Assembly: GCA_012932295.1 (NCBI GenBank)
Contig: JAAONU010000006.1
Coordinates: forward strand, 31,150,882-31,214,881
Source of the DNA: Cyclina sinensis
Lineage: Eukaryota > Mollusca > Bivalvia > Venerida > Veneridae
DNA length: 64,000 nt
Direction of reading: 5' to 3'
Positions 47,301 to 56,800 of the stretch are shown in pieces (the first letter of the stretch is position 1; every line of letters begins with the position of its first letter). Made by a program: the position numbers and the translations under genes. The notes under the pieces were generated by a model. That model searched no databases. It was not told the origin of the DNA and saw nothing but the letters and a program-made list of their open reading frames with translations.

Positions 47301-47974
47301 TGGGATTTAGACGACACAAAGCCAAGCAAGGGTGACCGTTCTAACTACCAGTCTATCCGATGGACGCCTCTTACCACAATGTTGTTGAAAACGTTGTATA
47401 TGACGTCACCGATATCCATGCAGTGTAACCAATCAGATGGGAGCAGATTTCCGGTATATGTTTTAATGTGTGGATAGAGAAAAGAAAACAAAATCAAAGT
47501 TTCAGTTTTAATATTTCATTTATTATTGTTTTAATTTATAAGGAATATAACTGGTACTCGGCACTCTTTTTTTCAGAACCGATAAATTAAAGCAACATTC
47601 AGAAAACAAATGGCAGAATGCTGGGTACCACCATGATCGCATTAAAAGTGTCAGCTTGCAAGATAAAACTTTTCTTCAAATTTACTGAAATATTGAACAT
47701 AAACGATGAAAAAATATTTAACATAAATCGTGAAAAAGTATGAAATTATAAGGTTATATTATAAATCAAACATGGTCTAATCGTTAAATTGCATTATAAA
47801 CTCTGTCACCACAGTGCTTTGTTTAAATTTACATAAAATTTTCTTGTCCTTAATAAAGCGTTTAACTTTTGTTTTTCCCCCTATAAACAGGGACAATGGG
47901 AAGACGTGGCGTTCACAAAAGTCATCAAAGCTCTACCATTGCCAAAAAGACATTGCAATAATGACGTGCACTAA
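35360..47974 (+). CDS. DBH: Dopamine/tyramine beta-hydroxylase (copper type II monooxygenase)
   Basis: Twelve exons join in phase: 35360-35593, 36216-36362, 36748-36927, 37490-37573, 37831-38010, 43525-43627, 44770-44936, 45623-45805, 46525-46584, 46838-46965, 47300-47453, 47891-47974 (567 aa). A DOMON domain (about residues 15-180) precedes the N- and C-terminal Cu2 monooxygenase domains. Copper ligands are present: H229, H230, H301 (LVHHMEVFHC, LEVHYNNP) for CuH; H380, H382 (QLHTHLTGR) and M455 (DEMCVNYVHYYP) for CuM. The tail SPISMQCNQ..GQW matches DBH/TBH rather than MOXD1. The enzyme hydroxylates dopamine or tyramine in secretory vesicles using ascorbate and O2; the substrate is not decidable here. 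The start is provisional: the frame stays open upstream to an acceptor AG at 35324-35325, so an exon with the signal peptide may be missing. The fifth intron holds a Gypsy element. Confidence 0.93.
36066..36146. repeat. 27-bp minisatellite, three units
   Basis: GACCAACCTTGCGGCCTG followed by (G/A)GTTTAGTC is repeated three times head to tail within the first visible beta-hydroxylase intron. The third unit has diverged. Confidence 0.75.
38213..38413 (+). repeat. 5' LTR of the Gypsy element
   Basis: 201 bp, starts TGTTGAGATA and ends CAACGTGACA. A TATAAAAG box lies only ~26 bases before the LTR end. Relative to the 3' LTR there is one difference (GCTAATTG versus GCTTATTG). Confidence 0.95.
38414..38431 (+). 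other. Primer-binding site, tRNA-Leu type
   Basis: TGGTGTCAGAAGTGGGAT directly abuts the 5' LTR and is complementary to an ATCCCACTTCTGACACCA tRNA 3' end. That end is characteristic of animal tRNA-Leu(CAA). This assignment is from memory of that tRNA end. Confidence 0.7.
38450..42379 (+). CDS. Gag-Pol polyprotein of the Gypsy element (intact)
   Basis: One uninterrupted 1,309-residue frame. Gag-like region first, then two zinc knuckles (C..C...H....C near 229 and CHKCKIKNHFAKVC near 247). The protease has LDTGA (~310). Reverse transcriptase has FSVLDASSGFWQ (~522) and the catalytic IADDILI (~585). RNase H has LSVDSSRDALGA (~731). The integrase has an HHCC finger (~947-985) and DDE residues in ATDLF (~1012), KSDNGP (~1065) and SNGLAERT (~1100), followed by a basic C-terminal part. 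Gag and Pol share one frame with no stop or shift. A second ATG at 38471 (MAKHLHPPE) may be the real start. All catalytic motifs are present, so autonomy is plausible; activity is not shown. Confidence 0.95.
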   Translation: MLHGFKIMAKHLHPPERLLLTGNLKENFRKFKQQFEIYLKASGLHEKEENVQCATLLHVIGPDAIEIFNTFKWNEAGDTEGDREKVSKVLKKFESYFNPRTNITFERHQFNSRNQNEGESIDSYVTELKILSRSCEFGELTDSLIKDRIVCGIRSDTVRSRLLREKDLTLQSAIDICRASESTEKQLKSMHGSSTDNIDVVRRKTNRMAISPKGALLKNQSAARKQEKCGNCGTRHSRGNCPAFGKVCHKCKIKNHFAKVCRNKKVQNIEERAGHSDSSEIYLDTVYGDKCHEDWCVKVRIENKQLSMKLDTGAQCNVISYDTYKQITRKPLEKSRTKLVSYTGHKLKTAGKVTLLVSTQNKYVPITFEVVRNKSQPLLGLKTCVELDLISRVCSLEDISNTTTEAILDHYKDVFDGLGCVSHEYRLQLNENVKPVIHPPRKIPFAIRTKVKDELKRMENMGVIERVTEPTEWVNSIVVVQKPNKSVRLCLDPRDLNKNIKREHYPMKTVEEVAAKVKSAKYFSVLDASSGFWQIKLSKDSAKYTTFNTPFGRYFFKRLPFGISSAPEVFQRTVSQILEDTEGCEVIADDILIWGSDKKEHDKRLINVLEKVRKSNLKLNKEKCKIGLTEVTYVGHTFGPDGLKPSREKVQAILEIPEPRNKTELLRFNGMIDYLGKFIENLSSLNKPLRTLLEKDVEWHWDEPQRDSFKKLKAAITSAPVLSFYDKDKDLVLSVDSSRDALGACIMQEGHPIAYASRSLNRTEQNYAQIEKEMAAIVFGATKFHDYIYGRPVTVESDHKPLESIMKKPICAVPPRIQRMMFKVQKYDMKVQFKPGKEMYIADTLSRTCTTKETDPVCDSNMIVFSLENLPISNERLSELQTETQSDLELVTLKDAVLKGWPKTKDEVDQTIKHYWNFRDEISYIDGLLLKGEKVIIPKSMQKLVTEKIHKSHMGIQKCISRARDVFYWSGMVSQIKDIVSQCAICNEFRNAQSKEPMKPHEMPNRPWEIVATDLFELNKEIYVVLVDYYSKFFEVSKVQNSTSKTVIGMLKQNFCRYGIPLTLKSDNGPAYVSSEFKEFVKTYGFEHITSSPRYAQSNGLAERTVQTVKNLLKKAKKANTDPYLAIMEFRNTPIEEVGMSPSQLLMGRRTRTQLPVREEALNPNYNSAQVKSSLKQRQIKQKKYYDRNTKSLPHLNPGDQIRVRQENTWQPGVVVDKAQEPRSYNIRTERGQCLRRNRRDLLKTSEKKETTKEDVEPEVFYECPENVVQNESTPQEKENGFPPPSNIKTTSSGRVVTLPRRYEDFVMS
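42380..42833 (+). other. Gypsy 3' untranslated region and polypurine tract
   Basis: About 450 bases without coding, ending in the purine run AAAAGGGGAGA (42823-42833) immediately before the 3' LTR, the expected plus-strand primer. Confidence 0.75.
42834..43034 (+). repeat. 3' LTR of the Gypsy element
   Basis: 201 bp, near-identical to the 5' LTR, followed by the target duplication GGTAT at 43035-43039. Confidence 0.95.
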
Positions 47975-48175
47975 TATTTGGATGTTTGAAAACAGAGTAT
48001 AGAAAAAAGAAACGAGAACAAGAAAGTCGCACGACGAATGTTTTAGCAACATTATTATTTGTTTGAATTTTTAAACTAACATTGTAAAAGATATATTTTA
48101 AATATGGGATTTAAGTCACACAGTGTGTAATGCTCTTTCAGTATAAGATAATAAATATATCAGTGATATATAGCT
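47975..48175 (+). terminator. Beta-hydroxylase 3' UTR with AATAAA
   Basis: An AATAAA hexamer at 48150-48155, ~176 bases after the stop codon, is a reasonable polyadenylation signal; the cleavage site is not visible. Confidence 0.45.
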
Positions 48176-49489
48176 TCATCATCGTCATCATTACTTTTAT
48201 ATACACATTTTTTCGTATACAGGGAGAGAGTCTAACTGATAGTGTGCCTCCATGGTAATTTGACATCGGAAACATATAAAAGTGGCAACGGTGTTGACAC
48301 AAAGTAGCAAAATATTGCTAAACATATTCTCAGTTTTTTTCTGATGAGCATACATACTAAAGATTCGAATCATATGAAAAACAAATGATACTCTACTCTA
48401 CAATTTAAACTCCTCTTGCAAAATTTTAATAATAACTAAAAGCGTAACGTTGGGTAAAACATATCTCGTATGCATCCATTTGCACTTGAAGAGCAAACTA
48501 CATTGTTGAATGAATACCACAGTTTGTGTTGCTCAGATGCCCATGCAGGGTAATTATGTGAAAAGAATGAAAGAATAGTGTAGTTTTATGTCGGTTTTAC
48601 TCTAATATGTCTCATTTCAGAGAGTGTACTGTAACATTCACAGAAAAAGTCACGTACTTCATTAAATTGTATTGATTTACTCATAGCAACTTACTTTTAT
48701 TACTACCGTTCTGAAATTCTGATAAATTTTGAAAAAATCCAGAAGAAACTCCTCATGCATTATATATAGGAACAGCTACATTCAGATGCACATATAATGA
48801 ATTAAACGAGAGCCATTTTAAGAGGGAAAATATCATTCATAACTCATACTTAACAAAGAACATTAATAATTACTATATGCTAATTGCTAAAATTTGTATC
48901 GTAACAGCGTTAAGTTTTCATTCATATTAATCTATCACATTAAAATGTATATTGCGTGTATGCATTGATATCAAAAAATTTGCTCAGTTGCTTGATAACA
49001 CTTTACCTGACTTGCAACGTTTTCCCATCGGATGTATGTTATATTTTATGTTATAAAGCGTGTAGTTTGTTGCATCAGTATGAAGTCACCTTTCAGTAAA
49101 CAAATAAACAGGTCACAGCATACACGTCTGTCAAAATGGCAATGAATGAATGATGCACCATCTCCGAGTAACACTGGTACGGTTGTCTTTTTTTTAATGA
49201 TTTATGCACATAGATGTTGTTGTTGTTGTTATCTGTTACGGCGTTGATGAAGAAAGAAGGTATTGTTATAAAGAAAGTCTGAGTGTATGTAAAAAGTGTA
49301 TAAATTCAAATACTTATATATGGTGTACCACCAATCATATATTCAATGAATATAATTATATCGTAAGAGTAAGCGCATTATTTGCTCATTTAACATATTT
49401 GATAGCTGTGAAAAGAGCCAGTTGGTAATGGGTTCCAATATTTGTTAGAGATCTTTTAATAAGTTATAATATTATACCACGTTTCCTTC
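48176..49489. other. Intergenic DNA, nothing recognised
   Basis: AT-rich; no coding similarity, RNA gene or element ends seen. Confidence 0.4.
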
Positions 49490-50040
49490 ATCCATAGGCA
49501 GTAGTCTTGCACTTTTAGACAGCTGGACACCTTTTGCTCAAACAATATGCGATAACTTGCACTGCAAGACAATATAAAACCTTTGACTTTAACCTTACAT
49601 GAAAGCCCTGCACTGCAAGACCATCGGGATATTTTGCTGAAACCATCTGCGATAACATTGGCTTGCAGGGCCACGTTGTACCTTTGCCTTCAACTACATA
49701 CGATAAACTTGCACTGCAAGACTATTGGGATATTTTGCTGAAACCATCTGCGATAATATTGGCTTGCAAGGCCACGTTGTACCTTTGCCTTCAACTACAT
49801 ACGATAAACTTGCACTGCAAGACCATGGGGATATTTTGCTGAAACCATCTGCGATAATATTGGCTTGCAAGGCCACGTTGTACCTTTGCCTTCAACTACA
49901 TACGATAACCTTGCACAGCAAGACCACATGGTTCCTTTGCCTTCAGACATATGCGATAAACTTGTACTTCAAGATCACATGACACTTTTGGCTTAAACCA
50001 TTTCATAACCTTGCATTGCAACACGATGACCTTTCACTTT
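49490..50040. repeat. Satellite-like array, ~50-bp monomers in ~101-bp dimers
   Basis: AACCATCTGCGATAA recurs at 49641, 49742 and 49843 (101-bp period). Each 101-bp unit is two related ~50-bp halves starting CGATAA and containing TTGCA..GCAAG..CCA. About eleven monomers, the central three dimers nearly identical and the edges diverged. Confidence 0.75.
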
Positions 50041-51399
50041 GTCAAATATTTTTCTTGAGGTAAATGCACACATTCGACATTAGTTCCTTTGTTACTAGAA
50101 ATAAAAGGGAATTAGAAACAGTGTACGAAGTCCATTTAATACGGTTTTCTTAGGTTGAGAGACATTAGAAGTAAATTTTACTCATTAATTAAGTACGTTG
50201 ACGTAAATAGGAAAACCTTTCATGCAAAAAACGCTTACAAATAAGATTGTTTATTTCACTGGTGTATAACCACATGAAAGTTATCTAATCAACTTTAATT
50301 TGCTTGCCACATACGCGGCCACCTAAGGCGTATTCGAGTAAAGATTAATAACGGTTTCAAGGAAAAGTCAGTGTTTATCTGCAGCAGATCATGGAAATAC
50401 GAAAGCCTGAATACTCGTAATTACGATCTCCTTATCTCAATGTAAAGAAGAGATATGTGATCTCGTCATGTACGAAGTCCTTTCAATTAGCCAATCAGTG
50501 CCTAGCTTTCAGGTTTTTGCAGGTGAATCATTTCCTATTTTTAAACACTTGAACACATTTGAAAATCTATATTTAACTGAGATCCCTAATAACTCAGTCG
50601 CTTTCTGCCAAAAACACTTTGTAGATTCACTTTAGTTAACTTACGTTAATTGAAGACATCTTGTAAAATATTGAGAATTGAATATGCTGGAAAATTTCCA
50701 GTAGCTTTAGGACATTTGATAGATACTGCATGTATACCAAGTTTCTTGAATATTTTCGTCACCATGCTTATACGCTGATTAATATTCATTCATTAAATAC
50801 AAACCGAAACTTTAATAAACCTTTATCAATCGAAGGAGAATTAATTTATCCGCCGAAACAAAATATTTTCAAAACATTCTAGATAATTAAACATGCTATA
50901 AAAGTTAACACACTCAATATTAACATGCCTTGGTAAACCATAAACACGCTTAATAAAATGCAGTCTCATTGGCTGGGATATATGTAGCAATACTGGAAAT
51001 CCAGATTATCAAGAGGATAAAATTGAAGGGGTTTCCCTTCAGATCTAGCCGTAGTTAGATCGTGTACCTCATTCAGATTGGCAGAATGAGATGAAGTACA
51101 CCGTTGCACAATACACAATGCAATATAAATTATATTCGTATTTTGTTTCCTATGAAGAAAGTCGTAACAAATTCAATCCTTCGTTTATCGTGGAAACTCT
51201 AATGACTGATACAGAGAACTGAAAATTACGGTGATTGTTAAAACCTATTAATATCTAAAACCATAATTTCTGTTAACATTTGAATTAGCATCCCATACTT
51301 TCTAAGTAAAAAAACACGTCAAATTCAACACAACGAAAGAACATGAGCTCTTGTAAATTCTTTTAAAGTTGTACTAACAATTTTTTAAACAAAACATCA
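50041..51399. other. Intergenic DNA, nothing recognised
   Basis: One isolated CTCGTAATTACGA motif at ~50414 resembles the cluster at 51400. No gene seen. Confidence 0.4.
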
Positions 51400-51577
51400 T
51401 CTCGTGATTACGAGATCTGTATTTTGTAAATACGACATCACGTCTCGCAATTACGAGATTTGAATATCGTAGTTACGAGGTTTTATGTCGTAATTACGAC
51501 TTAGGGCTCCTGTGGTGACAATATACTTTCTCGTTATAACGTAACCTTATTTCGAGTCTTATCTCGTGATTAAGAGA
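51400..51577. repeat. Cluster of CGTAATTACG palindromes
   Basis: TCTCGTGATTACGAGA, TCTCGCAATTACGAGA, ATCGTAGTTACGAGG, the perfect palindrome GTCGTAATTACGAC (51487-51500) and TCTCGTGATTAAGAG occur within ~180 bp. Diverged relatives (TTTCGTAATAACGAAA type) lie in beta-hydroxylase introns at ~43987 and ~44637. Confidence 0.55.
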
Positions 51578-51849
51578 AATAATGTTTACTTTTCTCTTGT
51601 TTAATGGCACTATTTGGCTTTCCTAGCTCAAAGCATTTTTATAAAATTTATTTTATACACGCATCTATTATTTTCCCTTGACAACTGCGTGGCTAAACCG
51701 GCTATTTTAAAGCAAACAATTAAACGAAAATGTAAATCATTAAGTATCTTAAAGCGAGACCTTTAGAAGTTTAACGTTAAATTTCTGAAATACATGTACT
51801 CAAAATGGTTAAATACTTGAAAAGGCTTAGGAAAGTTAAGAAGAAACAA

Positions 51850-52085
51850 CTCGTTTGCTCGCTCTTTCACTGACACGCTAGCTTGCTCCCTTAATCAGTT
51901 ATTCTATCACACGCTCGCTCGCCCACTCACTCACTCAGAGAGTCAGTCACTTATAGTCCGCTTGCTCATTTCTTCATTTATCATTCATTCATTCAGTCGT
52001 TTGTTCGTTCTTCGTTCATTCGATCGTTTTTTGTTTGTTCATTCATTGTTTGTGTCTTTTGATTTTTCTTTCTTCCAGTTTTTCT
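51850..52085. repeat. Low-complexity CTCGCTCG / TTCATTCATTCG tract
   Basis: CTCACTCACTC and TTCATTCATTCAGTCG runs; it gives a spurious Phe/Ser-rich frame on plus. Confidence 0.75.
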
Positions 52086-52089
52086 TTTC

Positions 52090-53870
52090 TATGTTTGTAT
52101 TTATATCAGATTTTATATATTCATATATATCTTTAATCAAAAATTAAATTTGACAGAAAAATGCATTTTATTTATAATAATTATCATAATTATAGAAGGT
52201 AAATTCTGCGCCATGAGACCTTTTCTGCTTTTTTACATTGTTTAATATTATTTTCTTCCTCTTTAGGTTCAGTGGCGGATCCTCTTGTTACGTAATAAAC
52301 ATTTGCTCATAATAATGACAGATGTCTTTTTATAACTACGAACATGTCACTTATAGGCAACATTTCTTAAAGGTACTGTTGTTCGCTTGTCATTATTGTC
52401 TGTTGACATAAATGTAACCTCAATAATAAACTTTGTATTCATACGCGCACTTACATCTAAATTTACTTACTATAAAAAAATCAATACTCGTGCAGTTGTG
52501 TTCAGCCTTTATGTGTAAAACACATCAAGGTTTTGAGACTGAATCTCCAGTTTTGATACTGTTTTCTTTATAGTTTTTAGGAAAATAGTCTTTTACCAAC
52601 AATTATTAATAAAAGGACGGTAAGTCCTAACATCAGACTAAGCTATGAAAGGACGAATATACATGTATATGTTCGTGAAACAGAGAAAAAGAATACAAGA
52701 AATCATTAGATTTGAAACAGAGTTACTTACTTTCGCAGTTCTTGAAAAACTTTTTTCACGCCCAAATATCCGTGAGATTTTAAAATGGTTACTTAAAGCA
52801 TCAGCGTATAAACAGAGGAATACACTTATACAAACAAATATATAATATATCTTAACAGAACCACTGCTGGTCTTAAAGCGTTTGATTAACCCACATGGAA
52901 ACAGTTTTCATCACACGGAATACCGGCTTTTGTTTACTGTCAGCGCTACTGCAAAACGAAAGTGAAAATATGTTTTATTCCAGTATTAAACAAAGTTTTG
53001 TTGTTATGTTAACTTTTATTCTTCTTGTCAAGCTTAAATAAAGAGCATACAATTTTATTTAGTATTTTCCTATCAGCCGTTTTCAATTTACAGTAATTAT
53101 ATAGAAGCTAAAGACATACTCCTCCTTATATCTTTGTTGGAACTAATGCTTATTTATTGTAAGCCAACCCTTTTTTTTAATATATAGAGAAAGAATTCAG
53201 GTAGGCTAATCTTCAGTCAGCATGCACAATCCTTCAAATTTACAAACCGTATCGTTTGCGTCTGCTTGAACACCTTATTTTAGATCAAAACATTTTTCTA
53301 AAAAGACCAGTAGAAATACTGATTTGTCATCCTCGGACACATTGAAAATCCAAATCCTGGTTTGCTAGTGATTTTGATCTATCACAAAATGGAGCACAGT
53401 ATAATAAGACCCACTTTTTAATAATTTCTCTAAAACTTCATTTTCTTTTCAGGCAACAGTGGCCGAATAGACCTACATGTATCTGCTATTTAAATAGAGA
53501 TATTTCTACCCATGAGAAATATTTTTTCGACATTTACGAACTATTTCTTGGACACAGTTGTCTCCGCTCTTTCCGAGTGTTTTATATTCTATGTGTGTTC
53601 GTGCATTTCTTTGAGAACTGAAAGAGTATCATGGACAAGAAAAAAAATCTAGGATTTAAGCAGTTTAACGTGATGAAATCAAACCTACATCCTATAGTAA
53701 TTTATTTATAGATGTATCTGTATATGAATAGTAAACACGAGGTAAATTGTACATTTCATTAGGAGAAGTGCCTTTAATGCATCACACTGTTATTTTATTA
53801 GTTTCTATTGGATAACCTATCACAATGACGACCTAGACATACTGCTTAATTGTGCATTGTTTTCAACGAT
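52090..53870. other. Intergenic / upstream region of the Cys-rich gene
   Basis: No supported gene. Promoter elements for the downstream gene could not be identified with confidence. Confidence 0.35.
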
Positions 53871-53874
53871 TTAA

Positions 53875-56800
53875 ATGGATACACATCATGGATACGTTAT
53901 AGCTACTCTAGCTTTCGCAATACTTTGCAGTGAGTTTAAAATTCTGAAATAACAAAAATATATCTGGACCTTTAAAACTGGAATACTATAAATTATACTA
54001 CTTTATTCAGATTTTTCAAATTTAGAAGTTGTTCACATTGATTTCAGTTATGACACATATTCCTGTCTTTTCCTTTCAGATTATGTTTATTTGCTATTTT
54101 CGCGAAGCTAGCTAAAGTGAGGGCGAAACTACGAGTATTCATTTTGAATCATTTCCATATCGTTTTAGTTCAGTAAGGAAATAGTTCTTTAGTCTGTCAA
54201 TATCACATAAAGGAACCGTTTTATGACGTGTCTTCCTTTGCTTGAATCACATAACCACTTATTAATTGATGGTCATGGTTTCGAGCCCCGATACCGACCA
54301 TTACAGAAGGTAGTTTTTTTTACGGTGAATGGATGTCTAGTACTGGTCACTCAAGGAAGGATTGTTAGGTAAATTTTCCATTGGGTATGACTTTGACTGT
54401 TTAATGATGTTAAAACCCAACTGTTAACCGAAAATATATTTGCGGAGTACTGTGCTTAATATGTCGCAACACAGCGTCTACAAACGATAAGTAAGAAAGC
54501 AATGGCCCCAGTATCCATTGGCTAATGATTTTAGTCAGTAGTACTACCACCTAGTTGAAGGCCATATGATAACATTTTGTCCTTGTACTATGCCTAAAGT
54601 GTTCTTTTACTGTCATTTACCTAGTTGTACACGTAGCTGCCTCGCCAGAATCAGGGCCTGACGACGCTTACGATGATTCCCCATGTAAATATGGTTCTGC
54701 TGGAGACTGTAGTGGAAACAAAACTTGTCCCGAGGGCAGCACGTGTAAAAAGGATCTGAAGTCTGCACATGACCGTTACTGCTGCTGGAACCAGCCTAGT
54801 AAGTACAAAATGTATCTCACTCACAAAATCTATGGACATAGGTTGACTTTAAGAGCATGCACTTAATACTTGTTCCCAGATACGGATTACAGAATCAGAG
54901 CAATTGCTTTTTGGTGGTTTAAAGTGGTTAAATTCAAATGTAGTATAACCGTTTAAAGTATAACCAAATGCATCAGACGACCACGGAAATAGAGTATCAG
55001 TGATTCCCAGGTTGAGAAGAAAGTCATAACATAACGTTTTAACCATTCAATCAAACCTGTTAAATTACAGTCCTTAGTCTTTATGTAATCTGGCTTTTTA
55101 GTAGCCCAATATGTCCCATATTACTTGCTTAACACAATAAGGGTTGCTATGTTTGAGCAGGCACGTGTTGTCTGCTTAAGTGTAATAAGATAGTAACAAT
55201 AGTGGTGTTGCTACAGGAAAAGAATACATATCTTCTAGATATTCGGCATTTATATTGCAGAGGTGAACTGGTTATGCTGGATTTGTTTACTAGCTAGTTT
55301 GGTAGCTAAAACAACTCCAAAGAGTGATACTGCTATTTTCTTATTTTACACCAAGTAAGTTCAAGGCCAGGACATTTGTCTGTCATTTTTTGATCAAAAT
55401 TTTGCCACTATTTTTGCGTTTGCATTGCTCTCTACGTAAGCCTAGTGTACTTGTAAGTTAAACCGGCCATTTTATAGAAAAAAAAGCCTTTCCACTGGAA
55501 TCTTAAGTCGTCAATCAAACACTTCAAAAATGTTATTCACTCTTTAGCGGGCACTTAAATCTTTTTGACCAATGAAATATTGGTAAACATTCATTCGGGA
55601 TTATTGCCCTCGTCTCCGGATACAAATTTGATGATCTAGTAAGGTGGACAAAAAGTACAGCCGAATACAAGTTGAATAAAGAAGGGCGAAATCTTGTAGA
55701 CACAGTTTGGCAAAAACTTATCTGTTTTATATACACCTGATATATCCTAAAGAGGAGTGTAGTTTTGGTATAAGACCGAAATTTCTTTAATCGAATGAAC
55801 ATTCATTTGAATATTGGTAATATTTTCACTTGTGGCGAATTGAAGAAACGACAGCGAATGAATGTACAAAGATAGTGCGCTTACGTGGCTACCTTAGTTT
55901 AGACATTTGTGATAGGACAGGTATACTGAAAATTATATTCAGGTACGCTTTCACTGTATGTTTATGAAACTATAAACCCACGTTATATTTCAGTAGTCCT
56001 CTGAAAGACTTGAAATAATGAAGTTGATGTGTTAGATGAACATGCATCATCGTAAAGACCATGTAAATATTATCGCATAATGGATATTTTATTTAATCTA
56101 GTTTATAGACCATTCGCCCACAAGGTGTTTAAACTGACATAACACTCATTTATAAGTATAATAAAATACTCTTTCCCGTATTGATGTGTGAGGTCTCGTT
56201 GTATACATTATATTTCCGTTCAGCTTTCGAACGTTTGTTCCAACAGGAATCCTAAAAGGATTGTAATTGTTCGAGCTAGGATTCTGGAACTGAAAATACA
56301 AAATTTCCTTAAGAACCCACATCTTATATACCTATTATAATTTTCATTACAATACAAACCTTATTAATAATACACAATATTTTGAATAATTACCAGAATG
56401 ATGAACAAAGAAACTCATTTTATCATAATGACTTAAATACTTAAACAAGGTCATCTATGAGAGAAATACAAAAGTAAGTAATCAGCATAAATATTTATTA
56501 GGTTTTATAGACATATCCTGAATATTCAAAATCGTGACATTTAACAAAATGAGACTAATCAGTAACTTTAAAAAAAGGGACAAGTATTTATCATTATGTC
56601 ACCATGTTAACGACACGTGGTAATTTTCTTAAAACATAAAAAAGACAGCATTTTAAGTTCCTTTAATTGTGAATGAGACGTTTTGTCTTTACGATTCTCA
56701 TTTAGATATATAACTGCAAAACTATAGTTAATATCTTCTTGTGATTTTAAATCTGTGTAAATCTTTATAACTTACACGATACGTCCCAACCTCCATATCA

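Noticed and set aside
49640..49900. Regularly spaced repeats considered as a CRISPR array
   Set aside because: Eukaryotic context, repeats adjoin with no unique spacers, and each unit is internally dimeric; it is a satellite.
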